Shown: in pieces, positions 41,264 through 50,561 of the stretch
Position numbering within the stretch: position 1 is the stretch's first letter
How the letters are laid out: the number at the start of each line of letters is the position of its first letter
NCBI RefSeq assembly: GCF_005217455.1
Contig: NZ_SZPQ01000028.1
Location: forward strand, 1 to 64,000
Origin: Martelella alba
Lineage (GTDB): Bacteria > Pseudomonadota > Gammaproteobacteria > Enterobacterales > Enterobacteriaceae
Length of the DNA: 64,000 bases
Direction: 5' to 3'
Made by a program: the position numbers and the translations under genes
The notes under the pieces: model-generated
The model's input: the letters and a program-made list of their open reading frames with translations, nothing else
The model's database searches: none
Told to the model about the DNA's origin: nothing

Positions 41264-42157
41264 TCATGCGCCCTGTATTGAGGAATTCAGCCCGGGACGC
41301 CGGTTTGCGGCCGCGGCGGACTGGCCGCCCGCCATGCCGCCGGCGGGCACATGTTGTTGCATAAACGCGATGGAACGGGAAACCACCTCGCGCCGATCGT
41401 TATCGATTGTGATCATGTGGTAGCTGTTCTTGAGCAGCACCAAATTTACCGGCCCGCTCACCCTGTCGCGCACCAGCTCGCCATTGCGGCGATGGGCGAT
41501 ATCGTCGTTCTCCGCGTGCATAACCAGACAAGGCGAGGTGATTTTCGGCAACGCTTGCCGGACATGTCTGGTCAGATAAACCAACTGGCTTAATGACGGC
41601 CAGGGATTGCCCGCCAGACCGGCCGCGCCGCTATCGCCGCTGAGCATGCTTTGGGCGATTTTTCGCCGCAGTTGTTCGTTGCGGATACCGTAAGGCGGTT
41701 CTTCATTGAAGATCCGCCGGCGCCCCAGGCGAAGCCGGTCCATCAGCGTCAGAAACCACGGTCCCACTATTTTGGAAAATGTGGGAATGGTCCAGCCGTC
41801 GAAACGGAAAGTCGCGCCATATACCAACACGCCCTGGACGCGTTCGGGATAGTCGGCGGCGTAATTTAACGCCAGCACGGCGCCCATGGACAATCCCCCG
41901 ACATACAGATAGTCCACTTGCCGGCGCAGCTTATCGGCGCACTCCTCCACACTGTGATACCAGTCCCGCCAGTTGGTGGCGATCAGATCATCCACATCGC
42001 CGCAATGCCCGGCCAGTTGCATGCCGTATACGGTCAAACCCGCCCGATGGAATTCCCGTCCGATGCCGCGCATTTCGGTGGGAGTACCGGTCAGACCGTG
42101 AATCAGCAGGACGCCGATCCGGCCGCCTTCAAACAGAAAATCATGATGGCTGATCAT
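41264..42157 (-). CDS. Alpha/beta hydrolase (carboxylesterase type)
   Basis: 297 residues. The oxyanion segment LIHGLTGTP (about residues 18-26), the nucleophile elbow GGLSMGA (about 90-96, Ser as nucleophile), an acid in HAENDDIAH and the histidine in SYHMITID complete a Ser-Asp-His set. It resembles Est30-like carboxylesterases and monoacylglycerol lipases. The substrate is unknown. In this operon it may cut an acyl or ester intermediate. The C-terminus is Ala/Gly-rich. The start overlaps the HAD gene end by 17 bases. Confidence 0.82.
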   Translation of the reverse strand: MISHHDFLFEGGRIGVLLIHGLTGTPTEMRGIGREFHRAGLTVYGMQLAGHCGDVDDLIATNWRDWYHSVEECADKLRRQVDYLYVGGLSMGAVLALNYAADYPERVQGVLVYGATFRFDGWTIPTFSKIVGPWFLTLMDRLRLGRRRIFNEEPPYGIRNEQLRRKIAQSMLSGDSGAAGLAGNPWPSLSQLVYLTRHVRQALPKITSPCLVMHAENDDIAHRRNGELVRDRVSGPVNLVLLKNSYHMITIDNDRREVVSRSIAFMQQHVPAGGMAGGQSAAAANRRPGLNSSIQGA

Positions 42158-42887
42158 AAATTCCCCTGATTATCAGCTGATCGACCGGCACGGGATAATT
42201 CCACTCCCGCCGCGCCAATAACCGATCCAGTTCGGCGCAAGCCCCGGAAAAATCCCTTATGGCGGTATGGGGCACTCCCGCCTGCCGACACTCGCCAATC
42301 AGACTGCTCTTGGCGAACACATAGTCGGCGATGCGCGATACACAGAAATCGGAACGACCGTCTCCGATCATCAAAACTCTTTCGCCGGCCACGGACTTGG
42401 CAATGCCGCATTTACAAACGCCGCTGGCTTTCAGGCAATTAACGTTATTGTAGGGGAAATCCAGCGCCCATCGGCATTCGGCCACTTGGCGGAGCTGGTT
42501 GGCGACAACCGGAATACCGTTGATGCCGTGGGCCTGCAATATGTATTTGATAGCGTAATCAAGCCCATCACTGACGATATGCAGCGCGATCTGTCGCCGA
42601 CGGGTATAGCGGACGAAATCGGCGAAATCAGGGTCGATATCCAGCGTGGCGAGGCAGGCGTTGAGATCTTGCCGTGATGCGTCCAGCAAGGCGATTTGGC
42701 CGGCCATGCATTCCCGGGAACCGATTTCACCCTTTTCCCACTGCTCTTCAAGTTGTTGCCAGCCGGGCATGCCAAAGGCATCCAGCAATGTATCGGTGAC
42801 GTCTTTGAAGCTGATGGTGCCGTCGAAATCGCATAAAACAGTCCAGGACGGCGACGAAGGGGAAACCGGGATGGAATTGATTGCCAT
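42141..42887 (-). CDS. HAD-family phosphatase (MtnX/phosphoserine phosphatase-like)
   Basis: 248 residues. Motif I CDFDGTISFKD (about residues 19-29), motif II LHIVSDG, motif III/IV MIGDGRSDF. The arrangement, with a C1 helical cap, is that of PSP/MtnX-type phosphatases. A cysteine-rich loop GVCKCG lies where MtnX relatives have it. It probably dephosphorylates a pathway intermediate. First gene of the five-gene minus-strand operon. The ribosome site is weak. Confidence 0.8.
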   Translation of the reverse strand: MAINSIPVSPSSPSWTVLCDFDGTISFKDVTDTLLDAFGMPGWQQLEEQWEKGEIGSRECMAGQIALLDASRQDLNACLATLDIDPDFADFVRYTRRRQIALHIVSDGLDYAIKYILQAHGINGIPVVANQLRQVAECRWALDFPYNNVNCLKASGVCKCGIAKSVAGERVLMIGDGRSDFCVSRIADYVFAKSSLIGECRQAGVPHTAIRDFSGACAELDRLLARREWNYPVPVDQLIIRGIYDQPS

Positions 42888-43195
42888 ATATACAGCTACA
42901 AGCTCTGAAAAGGGGCTGGGAAAACGAACGGCTGCCCGGCCCCTAAAAGGTCATGCGACCGAATCCAAATACATTCAGCGGATGCCGGTTATTCTACCTT
43001 GTGTATATTAAATGATTATTAAACGAAATGATTCATACCCAAGATGATTTGAAGCGCGTTCCGGCAAGCGATCGATGCATGCGACACACTCCATGTGAAT
43101 CGCCGACGGCGAGCCTTCAGTGAGCGGTAATATATCAATTCACGGTATTACCGGAATAATCACTTTAAATTCAGCACATGGGCGGGGTTATTCCG
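42888..43195. other. Intergenic region with a degenerate repeat
   Basis: About 308 bases between the HAD gene and the MipA-type gene, both on the minus strand. The segment near 43034-43070 (CATACCCAAGATGATTTGAA then CCGGCAAGCGA) resembles the end of the same kind of enterobacterial inverted repeat as copies 1 and 2, but is degenerate. The region must hold the promoter of the minus-strand biosynthetic operon. Confidence 0.4.
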
Positions 43196-43936
43196 TCAAA
43201 AATTGTAATTGATTCCCACCGAAAAGGCGTAAGTCCGATTGCGGTTGACCATTGGACTGTTTCGTACTTCGGCGGGTAGGAAGTTGCTGCGCGCGCTGGC
43301 ATAGGTATCCCAGAGGGGTGTGAACTGATAATCGGCGGTTAGGGAAATATAAGGGGTGGCGTTGGCCGAAGGGCGGTAGGTATCCAGTCCGCTACGGCGG
43401 GATTCGGCGGAAGAGATACCGTAATAATATCGGGATTGCTGGGCATTGGCGCCGTCCAGGCCGATTTCAGGGATCATGGTGAGCATGCCCCACTTCATCA
43501 GATTCAAATAGGCGATATTGGCCGTTATGCCTTGACTGTTGTTAAGGATATCCCCCGCCACCTGGATATGGAATGCGCCCAAAAAAGTGGTGCGCTGATA
43601 GCTCATTCCGGCCATGGCTGTGGCCCGGCGATCGTTCAGGCGGCGCAGGGCCGCATTGTTCCCCCGGGAGGCCTTGAAGCTCTGATCGAAATAAAAAACT
43701 TTCAGTTTCAGCTCGTTGCGGTCGTCATTGATCAGATAGCGGCCGGCATCATCACCCTGTATATACCAGTGATCATCATCATAATTGAGCACCGGCCAAA
43801 CCGAACGATCGCCGCGGGTCACCGCATAAGGAGAGACGGAGGCAAAGCCGGCAGCCCCCAGCGAAATATCCGCCGCCATACCGTAAAGCGGTAGAAGCGC
43901 AAGCAAGCAAAGCAGTAAGCGGGTAAGAAATTTCAT
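43196..43936 (-). CDS. MipA/OmpV-family outer-membrane protein
   Basis: 246 residues with a signal peptide (cut after YGMAA near residue 22). The rest has alternating polar/aromatic strands suited to a beta-barrel and ends in the outer-membrane signature IGINYNF-type GINYNF with terminal Phe. MipA relatives bind murein synthases or act as porin-like channels. Function here is uncertain. It lies back-to-back with the cueP promoter. Confidence 0.82.
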   Translation of the reverse strand: MKFLTRLLLCLLALLPLYGMAADISLGAAGFASVSPYAVTRGDRSVWPVLNYDDDHWYIQGDDAGRYLINDDRNELKLKVFYFDQSFKASRGNNAALRRLNDRRATAMAGMSYQRTTFLGAFHIQVAGDILNNSQGITANIAYLNLMKWGMLTMIPEIGLDGANAQQSRYYYGISSAESRRSGLDTYRPSANATPYISLTADYQFTPLWDTYASARSNFLPAEVRNSPMVNRNRTYAFSVGINYNF

Positions 43937-44036
43937 GGTTCGTCGCCGACAAGGGGGTGGAAATCGATGATGGCAAGCACTCTACCGTGGGATAAAGTCA
44001 TTGCCCGTGAATTTACACTTCTATGCAAATCTGCCT

Positions 44037-44067
44037 TTGACCCTGCCCCAAGGGGAAGGTGTAGCGT
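44037..44067 (+). promoter_or_regulatory. CueR-type copper-responsive promoter
   Basis: TTGACC (44037-44042) and TAGCGT (44062-44067) are 19 bases apart, the long spacer of MerR-family promoters. The spacer contains the inverted repeat ACCCTGCCCC / GGGGAAGGT, close to the CueR operator of E. coli copA. It lies 144 bases before cueP and points towards it. Confidence 0.82.
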
Positions 44068-44210
44068 TCAAGCTAGTCTTTCTAAACCCATGCCCGTCAT
44101 TTTATAAACCGTCGCGTTGTCGGCGTCGCGGTTGAATGGCGTGAACTGTAACGCAATCCGCACTTCCATCCGGTAATGAGTGCTTATTTATAGCATAAGG
44201 AAAATCCACC

Positions 44211-44774
44211 TTGAAAACTTCTTCGGCGCATATCATGAAAACGGCCTTAGTGGCGTTATCGCTAATCCTGTCCGGTCAGGCGGCTTACGCCGGAACCCAG
44301 GATTTTCTCGCGCAAAATGGCCTGATCGGGAAAACGCCGCGCCAAATAATTGACGAGATCAACCAACCGAATACGACGCAGCCTTTGAACTTTTCGGCAT
44401 CCGTCACCAGTACCGAGCTCAGGTTGACGGACGGTAAAGACAGCGTAAGTTATCCCTTGGGCGATAAATTCTACTTATCGTTCGCGCCCTATCTCAACCA
44501 GACCCATCCCTGTTTCAACCATAGTTTGACCTCCTGCCGGGGAGAACTGGGCAATACCGCTTTTAACGTCAATATTACCGATCAAACAGGTAAAGTCATC
44601 CTTAACCGGACGATGACCAGCTATCGAAACGGTTTTGTCGGCGTCTGGCTGCCCCGGAATATCACCGGCACGCTCAAAGTGACTTATAACGGCATGACAG
44701 CGTCGACGCCTATCGCCACAACGTCGGACAGCCAGACCTGTGTGACCGGCTTACAGCTGGTTAAATCGGCTTAA
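44211..44774 (+). CDS. cueP: CueP-family periplasmic copper-resistance protein
   Basis: 187 residues. Signal peptide ends near GQAAYA. The mature protein has the CueP features SFAPYLNQTHPC, the paired Cys in HSLTSCRGEL, the NGFVGVWLPRN segment and a late Cys in SQTCVTGL, which fit the three conserved cysteines of Salmonella CueP. CueP binds periplasmic copper and helps protect or load superoxide dismutase. A TTG at 44211 with AAGGA upstream is taken as start. ATG at 44235 would also leave a signal peptide but lacks a ribosome site. The CueR-type promoter upstream supports the call. Confidence 0.85.
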   Translation: MKTSSAHIMKTALVALSLILSGQAAYAGTQDFLAQNGLIGKTPRQIIDEINQPNTTQPLNFSASVTSTELRLTDGKDSVSYPLGDKFYLSFAPYLNQTHPCFNHSLTSCRGELGNTAFNVNITDQTGKVILNRTMTSYRNGFVGVWLPRNITGTLKVTYNGMTASTPIATTSDSQTCVTGLQLVKSA

Positions 44775-44880
44775 GGCCTTCTCGCCTTCCTTCTTTATTG
44801 CATTAGCCGCGGCTTTCGCCGCTCTATTTCACCGCCGGTTCTATTGCTGGGGGCATTGAGAAAACCCAGTCTCTGACCCA

Positions 44881-44899
44881 AAGCCGCCGATGGCGGCTT
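44881..44899 (+). terminator. Hairpin after cueP
   Basis: Stem AAGCCGCC / GGCGGCTT with a 3-base loop, followed only by AATAGG rather than a T-run. Probably a weak terminator or message-stabilising hairpin. Confidence 0.4.
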
Positions 44900-45046
44900 A
44901 ATAGGTTTTCGGCGCGTTGTCGCGGGCCCAAAGCAGGAAAGGACTTTACCAGTTATTCCGATAGATTATAAATATATAATGAATTTATATTTTAAATTTC
45001 GAAATGTTAATGTTGTCGACTGATGTTATCGGAATGGGGCTTTATC

Positions 45047-46135
45047 ATGTCGACACAAATTTCGCATTCGGTAGTACCTAAGCGGCGCGTTTTTACACAG
45101 GAAACACGGCGTCTCTTGCCGGGTTTACTCCTTACCGGCGGATTGACCGCCATCGCCATCTGGGCCGGCAATATCCCCCAAGTGGTCAATTTGGGACTGG
45201 GCGCGCTGACGCTGGCCATCATTTTCGGCATCATCGTCGGTAACACGGTTTATCCCCGTATCCAGCTGGTCAGCCACGGTGGGGTGATGTTCGCCAAACA
45301 GCGTTTATTGCGGTTGGGCATCATTTTGTACGGTTTTCGCTTAACCTTTCAGCAAATCGCCGATGTCGGCGCTACGGGTATCATCATCGACCTGCTGACG
45401 CTGAGCAGCACGTTTTTGCTGGCCTGCTGGCTGGGCAAAAAGGTTTTCGGCATGGATACGCAAACCGCCATGCTGATTGGCGCCGGCAGCAGTATTTGCG
45501 GCGCGGCGGCGGTTATGGCCACCGAACCGGTGCTTAAAGCCGAGGCCAGCAAGGTCACGGTTGCCGTTGCCACCGTGGTGGTATTCGGTACGCTGGCCAT
45601 TTTCGTTTATCCCTGGCTGTATGATCTCAATCAGCAATACCAATGGCTGACATTCAGCCCGTTGTCTTTTGGTATTTATGCCGGCTCCACTATTCATGAA
45701 GTGGCTCAGGTGGTTGCCGCCGCCCATTCCATCAGTCCGACTACGGAGAATGCCGCCGTCATCACCAAAATGATCCGGGTTATGATGCTGGCGCCCTTTC
45801 TATTATTGGTATCCAGTTATCTCAATCGTAGTCGTGTGCGCAAAGACGATGGCGCAACCGGGAAAAGCGCTATTACCATTCCTTGGTTCGCGGTGATTTT
45901 TATTTTGGTGGCCGCTTTTAATTCATTTCATTGGCTACCCCATGTTTTGGTCAGTCACCTCATCACGTTGGACACGGTAATGCTGGCCATGGCCATGGCG
46001 GCGCTGGGCCTGACCACCCATTCCAGCGCGATACGCCAGGCCGGCCTAAAGCCCATATTGCTGGCCAGCTTGCTGTTTGTCTGGCTTATTGTCGGCGGCG
46101 GCGCCATCAATCAGGCGGTTCAGCATATCATCTAA
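45047..46135 (+). CDS. yeiH: YeiH-family (UPF0324) putative membrane transporter
   Basis: 362 residues with about ten membrane helices, colinear with E. coli YeiH (349). Conserved blocks include [20 protein letters not shown], shortened here to [26 protein letters not shown], the helix [14 protein letters not shown] and [12 protein letters not shown]. Substrate unproven. Relatives have been linked to sulfonate or sulfate-type anions. The LysR gene yeiE, its partner in E. coli, is not adjacent. The ATG at 45047 gives a YeiH-like N-terminus. The 3' end overlaps the opposing dehydrogenase gene by 4 bases. Confidence 0.92.
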   Translation: MSTQISHSVVPKRRVFTQETRRLLPGLLLTGGLTAIAIWAGNIPQVVNLGLGALTLAIIFGIIVGNTVYPRIQLVSHGGVMFAKQRLLRLGIILYGFRLTFQQIADVGATGIIIDLLTLSSTFLLACWLGKKVFGMDTQTAMLIGAGSSICGAAAVMATEPVLKAEASKVTVAVATVVVFGTLAIFVYPWLYDLNQQYQWLTFSPLSFGIYAGSTIHEVAQVVAAAHSISPTTENAAVITKMIRVMMLAPFLLLVSSYLNRSRVRKDDGATGKSAITIPWFAVIFILVAAFNSFHWLPHVLVSHLITLDTVMLAMAMAALGLTTHSSAIRQAGLKPILLASLLFVWLIVGGGAINQAVQHII

Positions 46136-47067
46136 GCCGTGACCGGAGTGATTACCGGCTTGCCGGCTAAAAACGAGGCAATGTTTTCGAACACCAAATC
46201 GGACATGGCTTGGCGAGTCTTATGCGTGGCGCTGGACATATGGGGCGTCAACACGACATTGGGCCGGTTGAATAAAGTGGCGGGCACATGCGGCTCCTGA
46301 CTGAAGACGTCAAGTCCCGCGCCGCCAAGAAGGCCCTTGTCCAGCGCCGCGATCAGATCCCCTTCGTCCACCACCGTGCCACGGGCGATGTTTATCAAGA
46401 TACCCGTTGGCCCCAGCGCGGCCATGATGGGCCCATTAATGAGCGAACGGGTTTTTTCGCCGCCGTTGACGCAGACCATCAAGAAGTCGCTGGCGGCGGC
46501 CAGTTCGGCAATATCGGCATAGTAACGCCACGGATTATCGACTTGCGGGCGGTAATCATTGTAGCTGATGTCCATATCGAATGCCGCGGCGCGTTTGGCG
46601 ATGGCATGACCGATACGCCCCATGCCGACGATGCCGAGCCGTCCGCCGGAGACTTTTTGGGTCCAGGGATAGCCGGCGGATAGCCAGCCGCCGTTTTCAA
46701 TAAAACGTTGCGCGCCGACAATCTGACGCGAGGTGGCCAATAGCAGCCCCATCGCCATATCGGCCACATCGTCGGTAAGCACGCCCGGCGTGTTGGTGAC
46801 CTGTATGCCGCGCCGTTGTGCCGCCGCCACGTCGACGCCGTCATAGCCGACGCCGAAAACCGCTATCAGCGCCAGTTCGGGAAATTGCGCAATAAATTCG
46901 CCAGGTACCACGGATTCACCGTTGACCACCAGTACCCGGGTTTGGCGCGCCAGTGCCGAACGTTCCGGTTCGGTCAACAGCGCGTAATCCGCCAACTGAA
47001 AATGCTCCGCCAACCGGCGCGTTAACGCATCGGGCAGCATGGCGGCTTTCATTACGGAATATGTCAT
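46132..47067 (-). CDS. D-2-hydroxyacid dehydrogenase (GhrB-like)
   Basis: 311 residues. The NAD(P) Rossmann motif is [16 protein letters not shown], and the catalytic Arg ([14 protein letters not shown]), Glu ([10 protein letters not shown]) and His (TPHMSSAT) are all present. It would interconvert a 2-ketoacid and a D-2-hydroxyacid such as glyoxylate/hydroxypyruvate or a keto-sugar acid. It sits 72 bases downstream of dgoD in the same direction, so it probably belongs to the DgoR-controlled operon. E. coli has no such gene in dgo. Confidence 0.87.
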   Translation of the reverse strand: MTYSVMKAAMLPDALTRRLAEHFQLADYALLTEPERSALARQTRVLVVNGESVVPGEFIAQFPELALIAVFGVGYDGVDVAAAQRRGIQVTNTPGVLTDDVADMAMGLLLATSRQIVGAQRFIENGGWLSAGYPWTQKVSGGRLGIVGMGRIGHAIAKRAAAFDMDISYNDYRPQVDNPWRYYADIAELAAASDFLMVCVNGGEKTRSLINGPIMAALGPTGILINIARGTVVDEGDLIAALDKGLLGGAGLDVFSQEPHVPATLFNRPNVVLTPHMSSATHKTRQAMSDLVFENIASFLAGKPVITPVTA

Positions 47068-47139
47068 GTTTGTACCTGCTGTTATTGGGTCAATCGCTAA
47101 CGAAGTTTTCTTTTGCCGCCGGCCAGTACCGGATCGTTA

Positions 47140-48288
47140 TCACCATTCGGCCACCGATCCATCCGGATAGCGCCAAACGGGATTGCGCCAATCAGGGGGA
47201 TTTTTACTGCGCTCGATCACCAGTTCTTCGTTGATTTCCACCCCCAGGCCCGGTTTATGCAATGGATAGAAATAGCCGTCATTCATGGCGAAATCATCTT
47301 TATTGACGACATAGTCCAACAATTCAGCACCCTGGTTATAATGGATACCCATACTTTGTTCTTGCAACACCGCGTTATAGGATGCGAAATCCACATGCAG
47401 GCAGGAAGCCAGCGCGATGGGACCCAGGGGGCAATGGGGCGCCAGGGTGATGTCGTAGGCTTCGGCCATGGAGGCGATTTTCATGCATTCGGTAATGCCG
47501 CCGGCATGGGATAAATCCGGTTGGGCGATGGATAATCCGCCGTTAGCCAGAATGCGCTTGAAATCGAAACGCGAGAACATGCGTTCGCCGGCGGCGATGG
47601 GAATGGTCGTCTGGGCCGCCAGGCGCGGATAATATTCCGCCTGTTCCGCCAACACGGGTTCTTCGATAAAGAGCGGGCGATATGGCTCCAGCTCTTTGAT
47701 AAGCAGTTTAGCCATCGGGGCGTTCACCCGGCCGTGAAAATCCAGGCCGAATTCAATGGTCTTACCCAATTCCTCCCGCACCTGGGCCGCCACGGCCACC
47801 GCGGCATCCACTTTCCGGGCGTTGTCCAATAAGCCCATCTCCTCGCAGCCATTGAGCTTAAAGGTGTCAAAACCGATGTTAATGAGTTTTTTCATGCCGG
47901 CGATGACATCGGCAGGCCGGTCGCCGCCAACCCAGCTGTAGGCTTTGATACGATCGCGCACCAGTCCACCCAGCAATTGGTAGACCGGCGCATTTAACGC
48001 CTTGCCCTTGATATCCCACAGCGCTTGGTCGATGCCGGCAATGGCGCTCATCAGTATCGGACCGCCGCGGTAAAAACCGGCACGGTACAGGGTTTGCCAA
48101 ATGTCATTGATTCGGGCCGGATCTTTGCCGATCACATATTCGGACAATTCGCGTACCGCGGCTTCAACACTTTTCGCGCGTCCTTCGATGACCGGTTCGC
48201 CCCAACCGACGATGCCTTCATCGGTATCGATTTTGAGAAACATCCAACGCGGCGGAAGCCGAAAGGTGGTCAGTTTGGTGACTTTCAT
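47140..48288 (-). CDS. dgoD: D-galactonate dehydratase DgoD
   Basis: Enolase-superfamily enzyme converting D-galactonate to 2-dehydro-3-deoxygalactonate, 382 residues as in E. coli and colinear with it. Metal-ligand and catalytic motifs [20 protein letters not shown] and APHCPLGP are intact, so the enzyme should be active. It is normally followed by dgoA, dgoK and dgoT partners, which are absent here. Instead a hydroxyacid dehydrogenase follows. Confidence 0.95.
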   Translation of the reverse strand: MKVTKLTTFRLPPRWMFLKIDTDEGIVGWGEPVIEGRAKSVEAAVRELSEYVIGKDPARINDIWQTLYRAGFYRGGPILMSAIAGIDQALWDIKGKALNAPVYQLLGGLVRDRIKAYSWVGGDRPADVIAGMKKLINIGFDTFKLNGCEEMGLLDNARKVDAAVAVAAQVREELGKTIEFGLDFHGRVNAPMAKLLIKELEPYRPLFIEEPVLAEQAEYYPRLAAQTTIPIAAGERMFSRFDFKRILANGGLSIAQPDLSHAGGITECMKIASMAEAYDITLAPHCPLGPIALASCLHVDFASYNAVLQEQSMGIHYNQGAELLDYVVNKDDFAMNDGYFYPLHKPGLGVEINEELVIERSKNPPDWRNPVWRYPDGSVAEW

Positions 48289-48394
48289 GCTGAATTTCCT
48301 ATAAAACCGGACAAATGTAAGCGCCTGGAAATGGGCCGTAACCGGACGGGCATCACAGACCGCCCAGGGAGGCGAACAGGCTTTGATAGGGCTT

Positions 48395-48428
48395 ATTGTA
48401 GCACTATTTATTATTATTGTACTACAAT
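48395..48428 (-). promoter_or_regulatory. DgoR operator
   Basis: Perfect palindrome ATTGTA-C-TACAAT (48416-48428) plus a second ATTGTA half-site (48395-48400), between dgoR and dgoD. The TTGTA/TACAA pattern fits GntR/FadR-type operators. It would repress dgoD transcription until galactonate binds DgoR. Confidence 0.72.
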
Positions 48429-48466
48429 AAAGATCACACTTTCATTTCCCGATCCCCGGTTGCCGC

Positions 48467-49165
48467 TTACGTTATGTTCTTTAATCGTTGGGTTGAGCTG
48501 GCTATCATGGTTAATGCCGCCTGCTCGGCCGCGTCGCCATCTTGATGCCGGATGGCATCAAAAAGATCCTGGTGTTCTTTCAGGGTGCGCGGCATATTGC
48601 CTTCATCCGGCATATAGGTTCGCTCGAACACCGCCCGCTGTAGGGAACTGATCGCAACGCCCAACTGCTGTAGCAAAGGATTGTGTACCGCATTCAATAC
48701 TGCTTCATGGTAGCGGATATCCGCTTCATTGAACGCGCTGCGCTGGTCGTGGTTGACCACCATGTCGTTAAGCGCCGCCTCGATTTCCGCCAGTTCGCTT
48801 GATGTGGCGCGCTCCGCCGCCCAGCGGGCGACGGTGGGCTCCACCAGATGACGCACATCGCTCATGGCGGCGATAAGCCTGGGGTCGTCGTCGCGAGCCA
48901 AAGCCCATTGCAGGACGTCGCTATCGAGATAATTCCATTGGTTGCGCGCGGTCACGAAAGCGCCCCGATAGCGGATAATCTCTATCAGCCGTTTGGCGGT
49001 CAGCGAACGCAGCGCTTCACGGATGATGTTGCGGGAGGTGTCGAACTCCTCGCACAGTTCCGTTTCCGAAGGCAGTCCACTGCCGGGCGTATACTTTCCG
49101 CTGATAATCTGCTGGCCCAGTTCATGAGTAATACGGTCGGTTTTGCTTAACGCCTGCTCGTCCAT
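48467..49165 (-). CDS. dgoR: Galactonate-responsive GntR/FadR-family repressor DgoR
   Basis: 232 residues, close to E. coli DgoR along its length. N-terminal winged HTH (about 8-75, with EEFDTSRNIIREALRSL) and C-terminal FCD ligand domain (HLVEPTVARWAAERATSS to the conserved QDGDAAEQAALTMIASSTQR, split here as HQDGDAAEQAAL and TMIASSTQR). It represses dgo genes in E. coli, and galactonate is the inducer. It lies upstream of dgoD in the same direction. Confidence 0.94.
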   Translation of the reverse strand: MDEQALSKTDRITHELGQQIISGKYTPGSGLPSETELCEEFDTSRNIIREALRSLTAKRLIEIIRYRGAFVTARNQWNYLDSDVLQWALARDDDPRLIAAMSDVRHLVEPTVARWAAERATSSELAEIEAALNDMVVNHDQRSAFNEADIRYHEAVLNAVHNPLLQQLGVAISSLQRAVFERTYMPDEGNMPRTLKEHQDLFDAIRHQDGDAAEQAALTMIASSTQRLKNIT

Positions 49166-49259
49166 TTCGGCTCCGGAAAATGATAAAGTTTGCGCTACTT
49201 TACCAGCTCCCGCGAAGCAATGAGGGGGTTAGGGCGCAATTTTAGCCGCGGGAAAAAGG

Positions 49260-50453
49260 TTAAAGGCCGATTTGGCGGTCGCGACCGGCCATAAACCCGA
49301 AGACGGCCATCAGTAGGGCGGATACCGTGCAAATCAGCAATGGCCAATCCCATCCGCCGGTCGCATCACGCAAGGCGCCGATCAAGGCGGGTCCCAAGGC
49401 GGCCAGCAAATAGCCGATGCATTGCGCCATACCGGATAACGCGGCGGCCTGGCGGGACCCCGTCACCCGCATACTGATCAAGGCCAGACCGAGGATCATC
49501 GCCGCGCCGGTACCGATTCCGAACAATAATACCCAGATGAGCGCGCCCGACGGCCATAACACCAGCCCCAGCATGCCCAGGGCCGACATCAGCGAAACGG
49601 CCGCTCCCACCCCTCGCTGATCCCTTATGCGGGCGATCAACGGCGCCAGCAGCAAACCGGGAACGGCGGTGGAAAATTGCATGGCGCCATCTAGCGCTCC
49701 GGCCTGCGCGGCGCTGAAACCGCTGTCGGTCAGTACCGCCGGCAGCCAGCCGATTACGATGTAGTAGATAAAGGAGTTGAGGCCGAGGAACAGGGTCACC
49801 TGCCAGGCCAACCCCGAACGCAGCATATTGGCGCCATGGGGCACGCTTGCGGCCGGCGCCGAAACATTGGCGACGGCCGGGCCGAGCCGCGGCAGCCAGC
49901 TCGCCGCGGCCAGCAGCGGCAATAGGATAAACATCGCCAGTGAAAGACGCCAGCGCCCGCCGGTCAGGTGTACCAGCGGTACCATGATCGCCGAGCCGAG
50001 TGCGGCGGCCATCCCCATGGTCAGCGCATAAGCGCCGGTGAGTGCGGTAACGCGCTCCGGGAAATCGCGTTTGAGCAAACTGGGCAACAGGACATTGCCC
50101 ACGGCGATACCGGCGCCAACGATTACTGTTCCGGCGTACAGGCACCAGGCGGCGTCCAGTGAGCGCAGCGCAATACCGGCAGCCATGACCAGTAAAGCGG
50201 CGAACAGGGCCCGTTCAATGCCGAAACGGCGTGATAGCGACGCGGCGAAGGGGGAAACGACGGCGAAAGCCAGCAAAGGCAATGTCGTTAAAGCGCCGGC
50301 CTGGGCGGTGGTCAGGTGAAAGCCGTCGCGGATCAATGTCAAAATCGGCGCCAGACTGGTAATGGGCGCGCGCAGATTGGCGGCGATCAGAAGAATACCG
50401 AAAACGGTCATCCCGGCGACCGCGCCGCGCCGACTGGCTGGGACGGTTTTCAT
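49260..50453 (-). CDS. nimT: MFS transporter of the CynX/NimT family
   Basis: 397 residues, 12 predicted helices. It aligns with E. coli NimT (YeaN): ANLRAPITSLAPIL, LTGAYALTMGMAAALGSA, FLGLNSFIYYIVIGWLPA and QAAALSGMAQCIGYLLAA are all shared blocks. NimT exports 2-nitroimidazole. The true substrate is probably a natural small molecule. The ATG at 50453 gives the usual N-terminus. An ATG 39 bases further upstream is in frame. Divergent from nimR, as in E. coli. Confidence 0.88.
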   Translation of the reverse strand: MKTVPASRRGAVAGMTVFGILLIAANLRAPITSLAPILTLIRDGFHLTTAQAGALTTLPLLAFAVVSPFAASLSRRFGIERALFAALLVMAAGIALRSLDAAWCLYAGTVIVGAGIAVGNVLLPSLLKRDFPERVTALTGAYALTMGMAAALGSAIMVPLVHLTGGRWRLSLAMFILLPLLAAASWLPRLGPAVANVSAPAASVPHGANMLRSGLAWQVTLFLGLNSFIYYIVIGWLPAVLTDSGFSAAQAGALDGAMQFSTAVPGLLLAPLIARIRDQRGVGAAVSLMSALGMLGLVLWPSGALIWVLLFGIGTGAAMILGLALISMRVTGSRQAAALSGMAQCIGYLLAALGPALIGALRDATGGWDWPLLICTVSALLMAVFGFMAGRDRQIGL

Positions 50454-50561
50454 CTCTCGATAAGGACCTCTTTGGAAAATCGGGAAAGTCACTTTAACGG
50501 ATTATCTGATCGGAGAATTTCGCTATAATGACTAAATATCGTTAAAAACGGTCATTCCATC

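Noticed and set aside
49366-50145. 259-codon minus-strand ORF in nimT
   Set aside because: Alternative frame on the same strand as nimT. The Arg/Gly-rich text is a shadow of GC-rich codons. NimT matches its family along its length.
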